Position numbers and translations under genes: made by a program
Assembly (NCBI GenBank): GCA_017654935.2
Contig: CM065698.1
Coordinates: 42,105,151-42,169,150 of the forward strand
DNA from: Phymorhynchus buccinoides
Lineage: Eukaryota; Mollusca; Gastropoda; Neogastropoda; Raphitomidae
DNA length: 64,000 bases
Reading direction: 5' to 3'
In this document: in pieces, positions 54,409 to 64,000 of the stretch
How positions within the stretch are numbered: position 1 is the stretch's first letter
Layout: the number at the start of each line of letters is the position of its first letter
Notes under the pieces: generated by a model
Told to the model about the DNA's origin: nothing
Seen by the model: the letters and a program-made list of their open reading frames with translations, nothing else
Databases searched by the model: none

Positions 54409-57400
54409 TTAGAGGTGAGAGTATGAGGTTTCAAAAAGATGAGTTTTCAGAGAAGTTTTGAAAGACTGGACAGAGGAAGAGTGGCGAACACTGTGTGGTA
54501 AGCTATTCCAGACCGAGGGAGCAGAGTAAAAGAAAGAAGATTCACCGAAGGATTTAGTTTTAATACGGGGAGTGGAGAGCAGGCATGAGTCGGAGGAAGA
54601 TCTGAGATGTCGGGTGGGAGTGTAGGTTTGTACAATGTCAGTGAGATACTGAGGGGCAGTTCTATTAATAGAGTTGAAGGTGAGGCATGCGACCTTGTAC
54701 CCTTGTACTGAATTCGAGCAGAAATTGGAAGCCAGTGAAGAGTGTGAAGTAGCGGGGTGACATGCTGTGTCTTTTTTTGCTTTGAAAATCAATCTTGCAG
54801 CTGCGTTCTGAACTTTCTGAAGTTTCTGGATTGAGGACTGTGGGCAACCAAATAACAGAGAGTTACAATAGTCTAGCCTAGAAAAGACGAGAGAACAGAC
54901 GAGAGTTTGTGTTGCCTGAGTGGTAAGGAGGTGGCGAATGGAACTTATCTTACGAATCTGTAGATAGGCAATTTTGCAGACATTGTTCACATGTGTTTTC
55001 ATTGTAAGGTTGGAATCGATAGTGACGCCCAGGTTTTTCACAGAAGGAACAAAATCAATATCTGAGTCACCTATCATTATGGAAGATGGTAGGAACCTGT
55101 CAACAGAGAGTCTTTTAGAAGTCGTTATGATGGCTTCAGTTTTACTGTCATTTAATTGGAGTTTGTTTTCATTCATCCATGTTTTGACATTACTGACACA
55201 TCCTTGAAGACCTTGAACAGTGGAGTCGAAGTCAGAAAGAGTTGTTTCAGTGTATAGCTGATTATCATCAGCGAAGGCATGATGATTTACAGAATGATTC
55301 TTAACAATGTTGAAAAGGGGTTGCGTATGCAATGCAAAAAGCACAGGTCCCGGGACAGAGCCCTGGGGAACGCCATACTTAACAGTCGATGGAGTGGATT
55401 TATGGCCTGCTACTGAGATTGTTTCAGTTCTGTTTGAGAGATAGGATTTAAACCAGGAGAGAGTAGAGCCAGAAATACCAAAGGAATGGGAAAATCTGTT
55501 TAGTAGGATAGCATGGTCAATAGTTTCGAAAGCGGCGGAGAGGTCTAGTAAAGTAAGGATGGACATCTTACCATTGTCAAGGGATGCTAGGATATCATTC
55601 ATGATCTTAAGAATGGCGATTTCGGGGCTATGATAGGGTCTGTATGCTGACTGTAAGGAACTGAGTACATTGTTGCGAGTCAAATGTTCGTTTAGTTGCA
55701 AAAGAACAAGACGTTTAAGTAGTTTAGACAGAAAGGGGAGATTTGAGACTGGTCTGTAATTTTTCGAGTAATCAGGATCAAGCGAGGGTTTCTTAAGCAG
55801 AGGTTTTACCAAAGAGCACTTGTACTCATCATAAAAAGGTCCCAGAAGTGATGATGTCAGTGATGAAAGGCAACAAAACGTCAAGAGATTCTACAAGCAA
55901 GTCAGAGGGAAATGGGTTGAGTTCACAGGTTTTGAGTGAAGAAGAAAGAATTGTCCGTTTAACTACATCTTGAGTCACAGGGGTGAAATGGGTCAGGGGC
56001 TGGCCATGAAAACAGGGTTCGTTAGAAACAAATGAACGGGAAAAGACTGAATCAAGATTGTTTCGAATAGTGCAAATTTTGCCTTTAAAGAACTGCATGA
56101 AACGATTTGGGAGCTCAGTGAGTGGGAAAAAGGACGGGAGGGGTGAGGTCTTTACCATACCAAGTAGCTGGTTGGATACATGAAATAATCTGCCAGATGA
56201 AAAGCTTTCTTTGATTTTGTTTCAATAGTACGTGGTTTTTGCAGCATGCACTACGTCCGTGACAGCCTTTTTTGCGCCGTTCAGCACATGCTTGTGGCCA
56301 GCCAGACGCGAGCGCTTACACTGTCTCTCCATTTGGCGTTTGTGCTGCTTGGCATCACGCGTTTGCTCGGCCGCTGCGCTGTACCAGGGGTCACACCTGG
56401 CTGACGACACCTGGCGTCTGGTGGCCGGGGTGTGGTGGTCCAGCGTGGTAGTCAGGGCTGAATCCAGAGTGGCGGCGGTGAGGGTGGAGGGCGTCAGGGA
56501 GGATAGACGGGCGGCCAGGTCGTTCTTCAGGGCCGTCCTGTCGATGGCCTTCAGGGTACGCTTTGTAATGTAGGTTGACTGGGAGCGGGGGACACTGATG
56601 TCAAAGGGACTGATGACACAGCAGTGGTCAGAGGTGAGGTCATGAGACACCACCGTTTCCTTCACACTGGTGTTGTCACTTCTCTGCACCACCCAGTCCA
56701 AGATGTGGCCTTTGTCGTGAGTGGGTTCTGTCACAGTCTGGGTCAGGTCGAAGTTGTTCAAAAGTTCTAGGGCTTTGGCAGTTGTAGGGTGGAGAGGATT
56801 ATCATAGTGAACGTTAAAATCGCCCAGTATGATAAAGGATCCGGATAAGGAATTACAGTATTCACACAAATCATGGAATTGATCAAGAAAGTTGGTGTCA
56901 GTCTGTTTGTTCTTGCGGCTGGTAGGAGGTCGATACAGACAGAAGAAGTGGACAGTCGTGTGGGGCAGTGAGAGGGTGACGCGGACACGCTCAACTGCAG
57001 GGTGGTCAAAAGGGAAGGAGGTGCTGAAGGAGATGTGGGGTGTGAACCGTTTGTGATAGATCACAGCCAGCCCACCACCTCTGGAAGGACGGGGGACATA
57101 TTTGATGCTGTAGCCTGAGGGACAGAGATCAGAGCACTTGGGCTCATCACCGTGTTGTCTCAGCCAGGTCTCAGTGAGGAACATGAGCTGGATGCTGTTG
57201 TCCATGATAAATGTAGAGATCTCAGTTCGTTTCATGGGATCGTTGACAGACCGGGCATTGAATAATGCTGAATTAAGCATAATGTCCGGGGTAGGTTTTG
57301 CAGTGGTGGTGATATTTATTAGGTTGTTGTGGTTGACGAAAGAGGGGGGAGGGGGCGATACAGGGATCATAGAAGCAGAGTCTGGAAGAGGTAGATCTAG

Positions 57401-57448
57401 TAGTTTTTCTTGCTTGCTGACGAACCGGACACAACGTTTATAGGTCAC
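54409..57448 (-). pseudogene. LINE endonuclease-reverse transcriptase ORF, two lesions
   Basis: The 5' part (57448-56222, 408 codons) holds an APE-type endonuclease: N-A-R-S near the start, T-E-T-W-L, Y-R-P-P, L-G-D-F-N and S-D-H in order. A single in-frame TGA at 56222-56224 separates it from the following 56221-55829 stretch in the same frame. One frameshift near 55850 then leads into the 491-codon RT part (55884-54409). That part has the canonical order of RT blocks, F-A-D-D intact, and a C-terminus ending in the SVWNSLP and SFKTSLKTHLF landmarks. Only two lesions suggests a fairly recent insertion. The element is in antisense to the gene. Confidence 0.88.
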
Positions 57449-59204
57449 TGTTTTCTAGTGCCACCACGGCACGATCGACGTCGGGGCAAGTTGCGACCGA
57501 TACCTAAAGACTTCAGGTGGGCGATCAAATTTGGGCCGAGATTTGTACGCACTTGTGAGCCTATTTTCAACAGTTCATCTTTGGTGAAAGATTACGCGTT
57601 CTCAACAGTGTTATTTCGAAACGAAAGAGTACAGTACTCACGATCGCACAGCTGGGTGGTGAAGGGTGCACGAGAGATTGGGCGGAGAATGGCGGCCATC
57701 TAAAACAGTTCACTTGGGCATATTGAAGGAAGAAGTAGATGAAGATCAGACGGAAACACGGAGGAATGTCAACGTTATAATGTCGACCACATCATGCTTG
57801 ATACTTTCATACACTCGTACACAAAACTTTAGACCCACATGATCACTGGAAACAGCACAAAACCAAATAATCGGGAGCGGGATGGCCAAGCCTGCAAGGC
57901 GGCTAAGCCCCGTAGATCTATCACACAATGCTATGTGTTGTTAGTGTGTGTTGCCATTCAGACCAGGCTCTCAAGAAACAAACACACCCCCTCCAACACA
58001 CACACAAACAACAAACAACAACAACGAAAAAAAATATGAACTGTTAAATCTTGGGTTGATGTACTTCACAAGTGCAAGACAACTGTCGACCAGATTTAAA
58101 CTTGAGTTACCCCAACCTTGTAAAAGCACCAGGTTGATGAATTTGCTAAATCATAATATTTATTTCCAAAGGCCAAAGCTGGATTCCATATTCCAAGACT
58201 AGATAGGCCTGTGTAAAACACTAGATAATATTACTTAAAAATATGTGTATGTGTATATATGTATTAAATATGTGTTTCTTGGTTTGAATATATTATAATT
58301 ATGTGGATTAATGAAAATTAGCCTAATCAATGGGGCTTATGCGACCATTCCATGAATCAAAGATATTTTACGTTTATAGCCAAAAAGAGTGAATTTTATT
58401 TATTACAAAACACACATTCGCCAATCACCAAATCATTTTCTTAAAAGAAAACGCGTCTCTTCCATGCTCAGGTACTGCACTCAGCAAGGAACGACGCAGT
58501 GGCGCTCTACTTCCAGCACGGGGTAGAGCTGCGGAACGTTCATTTCACCTAGGTGGCGCACCGTGAAATCCAGATGTCGAAAGGTCTCCAGCTCCCGCCA
58601 CGCGACAGGCTGAGCACCGTGTGCGCCATCTACTGTCCAGAGAAAGCTTCCCTGCTGGATAACAAGGACGTTGTGGTGGTAGGTATGCCAGGCTGTCGTT
58701 TCCGACAAGGACTGATAGGGGGCAACTGCTGTTTGGGTGGACTGGGGTAAATTTTGTTCATAGCAGAAATGCTTTGCACATTGGTGCATCCCCACTTTGA
58801 AGGCCAAAGGGATTTGAGGACAGATAAGCTTAGCTTTGGGGAAAGTTTCAAAAGACCAACCAATCCCTTTGGCAGCAATAAGCGACAGTGCAAACGTTTC
58901 CCTTTAGTTTGAGAGTCATAGTCTTTCACAAACAGATCAAGCTGTACCTTGATTACCCAGCACTATAGGAAATTATTGTACGAACTCTGGCTTTGCAACA
59001 CGGACACAGGATAAAACCTCCATGGAAACTGAAGAATCAACTCAGTTTTAAGTAGTTCAAAACCATAACCCTAGCCCACTTTAGGTATTTTCGAGGCATT
59101 TGCACTCTCTTTTAGTGGTGCCGCCAAAGAAAGGTAGGCCTAAGCTGGCCCTTGGGGAACATCCTTAACGCCAGCTGTCATAAAGTCTTTGGGGCCGAAG
59201 GAGC

Positions 59205-60970
59205 AGGATGTAGCATACCCTGGTGAGGCCTCTCGTTATACACAAGGTTTTAGCCAAGCTCTCCATAGCAGAAGGAGCAGGATGTACCCTGGTAAGGCCA
59301 CTCGTTATACACAAGGTTTTAGCCAAGCTCTCCATAGCAGAAGGAGCAGGATGTACCCTGGTAAGGCCACTCGTTATACACAAGGTTTTAGCCAAATTCA
59401 CCATAGCAGAAGGAGCAGGATGTAGCCTGGTAAGGCCACTCGTTATACACAAGGTTTTAGCCAAGCTCTCCATAGCAGAAGGAGCAGGATGTAGACTACC
59501 CTGGTAAGGCCACTCGTTATACACAAGGTTTTAGCCAAGCTCTCCATAGCAGAAGGAGCAGGATGTAGCCTACCCTGGTAAGGCCACTCGTTATACACAA
59601 GGTTTTAGCCAAGCTCTCCATAGCAGAAGGAGCAGGATGTAGACTACCCTGGTAAGGCCACTCGTTATGCACAAGGTTTTAGCCAAGCTCTCCATAGCAG
59701 AAGGAGCAGGATGTAGACTACCCTGGTAAGGCCACTCGTTATACACAAGGTTTTAGCCAAGCTCTCCATAGCAGAAGGAGCAGGATGTAGACTACCCTGG
59801 TAAGGCCACTCGTTATACACAAGGTTTTAGCCAAGCTCTCCATAGCAGAAGGAGCAGGATGTACTACCCTGGTAAGGCCACTCGTTATACACAAGGTTTT
59901 AGCCAAGCTCTCCATAGCAGAAGGAGCAGGATGTAGACTACCCTGGTAAGGCCACTCGTTATACACAAGGTTTTAGCCAAGCTCTCCATAGCAGAAGGAG
60001 CAGGATGTACCCTGGTAAGGCCACTCGTTATACACAAGGCTTTAGCCAAGCTCTCCATAGCAGAAGGAGCAGGATGTAGCCTGGTAAGGTCACTCGTTAT
60101 ACACAAGGTTTTAGCCAAGCTCTCCATAGCAGAAGGAGCAGGATGTACCCTGGTAAGGTCACTCGTTATACACAAGGCTTTAACCAAGCTCTCCATAGCA
60201 GAAGGAGCAGGATGTAGCCTGGTAAGGTCACTCGTTATACACAAGGTTTTAGCCAAGCTCTCCATAGCAGAAGGAGCAGGATGTAGCCTACCCTGGTAAG
60301 GTCACTCGTTATACACAAGGTTTTAGCCAAGCTCTCCATAAGAGAAGGAGCAGGATGTATCCTGGTAAGGCCACTCGTTATACACAAGGTTTTAGCCAAG
60401 CTCTCCATAGCAGAAGGAGCAGGATGTACCCTGGTAAGGCCACTCGTTATACACAAGGTTTTAGCCAAGCTCTCCATAGCAGAAGGAGCAGGATGTACCC
60501 TGGTAAGGCCACTCGTTATACACAAGGTTTTAGCCAAGCTCTCCATAGCAGAAGGAGCAGGATGTAGCCTGGTAAGGTCACTCGTTATACACAAGGTTTT
60601 AGCCAAGCTCTCCATAGCAGAAGGAGCAGGATGTACCCTGGTAAGGTCACTCGTTATACACAAGGCTTTAGCCAAGCTCTCCATAGCAGAAGGAGCAGGA
60701 TGTAGCCTGGTAAGGTCACTCGTTATACACAAGGTTCTAGCCAAGCTCTCCATAGCAGAAGGAACAGGATGTAGCCTACCCTGGTAAGGTCACTCGTTAT
60801 ACACAAGGTTTTAGCCAAGCTCTCCATAGCAGAAGGAGCAGGATGTATCCTGGTAAGGCCACTCGTTATACACAAGGTTTTAGCCAAGCTCTCCATAGCA
60901 GAAGGAGCAGGATGTACCCTGGTAAGGCCACTCGTTATACACAAGGTTTTAGCCAAGCTCTCCATAGCAG
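59205..60970. repeat. 69-bp minisatellite, copy D (intron 2)
   Basis: The longest array, about 25 units. The first part mostly has the longer variant with TAGACTACCCTGG, the second part mostly 69-bp units. It ends in AGCAGAAG and then a MITE and about 300 bp unlike intron 2 of copy B. Confidence 0.93.
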
Positions 60971-60993
60971 AAGCTGCCTCCGCGTTCTTTGCG

Positions 60994-61182
60994 ACAGTGA
61001 AACCTCTATTTTAAGACTTACGAAAAGTCAGAAAAAATGGGTCGTAAATTGGAGGGGTCTTATAACAGAGGTGAGTTTGTATGCATAAAATATAGTAAGC
61101 TACACTACTCTGTTCCAACAAAATCGGTCTTAAATGAGAGGAGGTCTTTTAACGGAGGATCCTATAATAGAGGTTTGACTGT
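60994..61182. mobile_element. 189-bp MITE-like element
   Basis: Ends ACAGTGAAACCTCTATTTTA and TATAATAGAGGTTTGACTGT are imperfect inverted repeats. The middle has repeated GGTCTTATAACAGAGG and GGTCTTTTAACGGAGG words. Its class is unassigned. Confidence 0.55.
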
Positions 61183-61769
61183 ATTTGGAGGCCATAGTTG
61201 GAAACAGTAAACTGGCACAGAATAGGAGTGCAGACCTCAGACGCCAAGCGCAACGCAAAACATCATGACAGACATCTGGGAAGAAGTCTTGTCACTCTAT
61301 GGTTTCTTGGTTGCATCCCTTGCAAACAAACAAAAAACGAAAGATTTTCCTTTCCTTGTTTTTCCCCCTCTTTTTCCCCCTTTTGTTGTATATGGTGAAT
61401 AAACTCGATTATCTTAAAAACAATATTTCTGGCTATCACTACAGCTATCTAAAGTATAAAGCTAAACAGACTTTTTGTTGGTGTGTCCTCCGTTAGATTA
61501 CGAGTAGTCGTGTTCGTAGAGAGACAAACAAATACAAAGCAAAATTTCTTCAAAGGAGGCACTAACTCAAAGGTGAACTCATTGTGCGTTGGGGTTTTGC
61601 AGGCCAAAATGAACAGGACTGAAGGGGAGTACTGGGCTAAACGACCCCTGACGCACGAAATGATAAACTATGCGGCCAATGGCGCCATCGCTCTCGTTCC
61701 GGAAATGTACACTGCGCAGAAGCGGTAAGAAACTTCTTGGAATTTCATAAGATGACAATCGAAATTTAA

Positions 61770-62275
61770 TCTGTACACTAACAAAAGAACATATACAAAA
61801 TGTACACTAACAAAAGAACATATACAGAATCTGTACACTAACAAAAGAACAGATACAGAATATGTACACTAACAAAAGAACAGATACAGAATATGTACAC
61901 TAACAAAAGAACAGATACAGAATCTGTACACTAACGAAAGAACACATACATAATCTGTACACTAACAAAAAGAACACATACATAATCTGTACACTAACGA
62001 AAGAACACATACATAATCTGTACACTAACGAAAGAACACATACATAATCTGTGCACTAACAAAAGAACAGATACATACAATTATGTACACTAACAAAAGA
62101 ACAGATACATACAATTATGTACACTAACAAAAGAACAGATACATACAATTATGTACACTAACAAAAGAACAGATACATACAATTATATACACTAACAAAA
62201 GAACAGATACATACAATTATGTACACTAACAAATGAACAAATACAGAATCTGTACACTAACAAAATAACAGATGG
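61770..62275. repeat. 31-bp minisatellite, copy D (intron 3)
   Basis: About sixteen units in three variant blocks. One has ACATACATAATCTGTAC and one has AGATACATACAATTATGTAC, so homogenised sub-blocks are visible. Confidence 0.9.
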
Positions 62276-62420
62276 AGTTGAGGAAACGAGGTGGGGAGGG
62301 GGGGGGGGTCAGAAGTGGTGCTCAGTTAATCTGTTGTGAACACCTACTCCATTGCTCTGTCTAAGCTGTAGCTATTGATTATTCTATGTGCAGTTGACTA
62401 GGTGCAGTATGGAACATGTA

Positions 62421-62848
62421 CATGAAAAGTCACACTCAGAATCAATTAGCGACCAAAACTTAAGGTCCAGAAAGACAATCATCCCCGAAAACTCACGAAC
62501 TCAAAAAAATTCAGTTTTGTTATGAGCTGGGTGCGTTTACGAACTCCAAAAAAATTCAGCTTTGCTATGAGCTGGGTTCGTTTGATTGAGTTTTCGGAGA
62601 TGATTGTCTTTCTGGGCCTTAACTTTTGGTCGCTAATTGATTCTGAGGGTGACTTTTCAAGAGGAGGGGGAAGTAGTTGAAAGGGGCATTTTGTTGACTG
62701 AACTCGTTCTGATTAATGATTTTTTGGAATGAACTTAATGTTAAAAGAATAAATTCAGTTTTGTTATGAGCTGGGTGCGTTTTATTGAGTTCGTGAGTTT
62801 TCGGAGATGGTTGTCTTTCTGGGCCTTAACTTTTGTTCGCTAGTGTAG
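62421..62848. mobile_element. Inverted-repeat element with a third partial arm
   Basis: 62421-62515 (AAGTCACACTCAGAATCAAT onward) recurs inverted at about 62585-62661. A further partial arm lies at 62755-62846 with TTTTGTTATGAGCTGGGTGC and GGCCTTAACTTTTG. It looks like a foldback element with a nested or duplicated end. It replaces part of the intron 3 sequence seen in copy B. Confidence 0.6.
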
Positions 62849-64000
62849 TAGTTGTTGCTGTTGTTGTTGTTGTTGTGCCTAGCAGCAGCAGCTGCTGCAG
62901 CAACAGTGGTTGTTGTTGTAGTTATTGTCGTTGTTGTTGCTACTGCTGCTGTTGTTGTTGTTGTTGTTGCTGTAGTTGATAATATTTGATTGCAGACTTC
63001 TGGAAGACATGGGTCTAACAGCCAGCTTTCAGCGGCGAGTGGAGCTGGAAATAAAGGCGGCTGCAGACATGGAGGAACGGGAAGCGCTGAAGAAGGAGGA
63101 CCTGGACATCGTCTTCAGCATTTTTAAGAGAGCCGCCAGAACTCTTCGAACACAGCTCTTCCAAGACATCACCGATAAGGTGACTGATTTAATAAGTGCA
63201 TTTGCGCAAGAAGAAAAATTAATAGGAGTTTTGCTTATTTTAACTTGTCTAAAGGTCATACATTATTTTGTTTAACAGCAGAGATGCCCAGATTGTTCGT
63301 GAGATGATAGCAAGGGTGTTGTTTTTAAAAATTATCAAACAATAGCCTTATGCAAGTTATAGATATCAACCGTTCGCGCATTGAAACGAACCTTGTTCGT
63401 GAAGTGTAATGTGAAAAGACGTTAATATTTTAGCGTGATAGATATTCAGCAATGTGATCTATTAAAGCCGTCTCAGACTGTTCGATCCATTTGGATGAAA
63501 GTGGTTCTGACCTTTCCCTATTTTTCCTTGCTGTTGACAGAGTGAGTAGACATCACAAATGCAAATTTTGGTCGGATGAAACTCTTCCAACCAGGTCGGA
63601 AGGAATTGGCGACTGCACCATTTACTTCCAACTCACTCAGGCAGTTGTGGGAATACAGCCAATGCTTGCTGATAGTGTGAAGCCGGCACAAGGCCATAAG
63701 TAATTGAACGAAGTTCACAACTGAATTTTCTTTCAACTAAAAGGCTGGATAATGTGAAGCGGTTCATATTCCCTCATAACAAAGAAAAAGAATCCGATTA
63801 ACGTCCTCCATCCTTAAACAGGCACATGTGGGACATTTGTAGATATAAAGATGGTGGGGCGATCCTGGAGGTACTGCAATACCAGGAAAGTCCCAAAGTG
63901 TTTTCAAAGATAAGGATAGTTGTAAAAGCATCGGCCCTCATAATGCTAACCTTGACAGCTTCTGTCTGTCTCGTGCCTGGCAGAACGTGCTGGCAGCCCT

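Larger units (their letters stand above)
53911..57926 (-). mobile_element. CR1/L2-like LINE inserted in intron 1 of copy D
   Basis: The insert is defined by comparison with intron 1 of copy B: GTATATGAAAT continues at 57927 with AATGCTATGTG. The 3' end, at the left, is a GAGCGCTTAACTCCCTTTGC-type tail followed by (ATT)n, typical for this group. The 5' end at the right has about 480 bp of untranslated sequence. The length of about 4.0 kb with one endonuclease-RT frame is near complete. No clear target duplication is seen apart from AAT. Confidence 0.85.
53648..64000 (+). pseudogene. EXD1-like 3'-5' exonuclease, copy D (decayed)
   Basis: Exons: E1 53648-53899, E2 58472-58678, E3 61603-61724, E4 62996-63179, E5 from 63984 to the window edge, all with intact splice borders. 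E1 keeps D-S-E of motif I, and E2 keeps N-D of motif II. However, the conserved H-D-T-Q in E2 reads H-F-T-stop (TAG at 58550-58552). In E3 the motif III stretch Y-A-A-S-D has become Y-A-A-N-G, losing the catalytic aspartate. A 4 kb LINE sits in intron 1 and a small MITE follows the intron 2 array. A full-length enzyme is not possible from these exons. Exons 4 and 5 stay open, so an alternative transcript cannot be excluded. The copy extends past the right edge. Confidence 0.75.

Noticed and set aside
56232..57443. Plus-strand open frames of 101-113 codons
   Set aside because: They are shadows of the LINE endonuclease frame on the minus strand.

Overview
The window reads as repeat-rich, intron-rich animal DNA, most likely from a mollusc or another lophotrochozoan. 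The reasons are GT-AG introns, long CA, CT and CTA microsatellites, several tRNA-headed SINE copies, CR1/L2-like LINEs, a Ty3/gypsy element of the Steamer/Mag type and many short inverted-repeat transposons. No species can be named from sequence alone. Three 500-base N runs (10329-10828, 26041-26540, 43501-44000) are scaffold gaps.

The only host gene I can support is an EXD1-like 3'-5' exonuclease of the DEDDy superfamily. It occurs as four incomplete copies in alternating orientation: A (minus, 1315-4060, running off the left edge), B (plus, 19532-26037, cut by a gap), C (minus, 29351-37689, its first two exons not seen) and D (plus, 53648-64000, running off the right edge). Exon sizes are constant (E1 252, E2 207, E3 122, E4 184, E5 123-135, E6 436 nt) and splice phases agree, so each exon could be placed by comparing copies. 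A and B face away from each other as arms of a roughly 10 kb imperfect palindrome around 10329-14460. B and C converge. The stretch from 47460 to the right end repeats the arrangement from 10829 onward, so the window is a nested inverted and direct segmental duplication. A and B look intact where visible. C has its own in-frame codon indels. D carries an in-frame stop in E2 and has lost the motif III aspartate.

Layout: 1-10328 arm A; 10829-14460 spacer; 14468-26040 arm B; 26541-29350 non-coding convergent region with two small inverted-repeat elements, a SINE and a 65-bp minisatellite; 29351-39120 copy C, whose CTA-repeat intron holds a Steamer-like LTR element and a possible solo LTR; 39121-43378 a satellite-bearing insertion splitting the 69-bp minisatellite; 44001-47460 microsatellites and a LINE fragment; 47460-49890 second spacer copy; 49895-64000 copy D, with a 4 kb LINE in intron 1 and a U2 snRNA-headed SINE upstream.

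Insertions present in one arm and absent from another give clean filled/empty site pairs with target duplications: a TA-flanked element at 8661-8865, a foldback at 7261-7413, an 822-bp insertion at 5689-6510 and the U2-headed SINE at 51980-52120. Whether the palindrome is real biology or partly joined haplotypes cannot be settled from the sequence.
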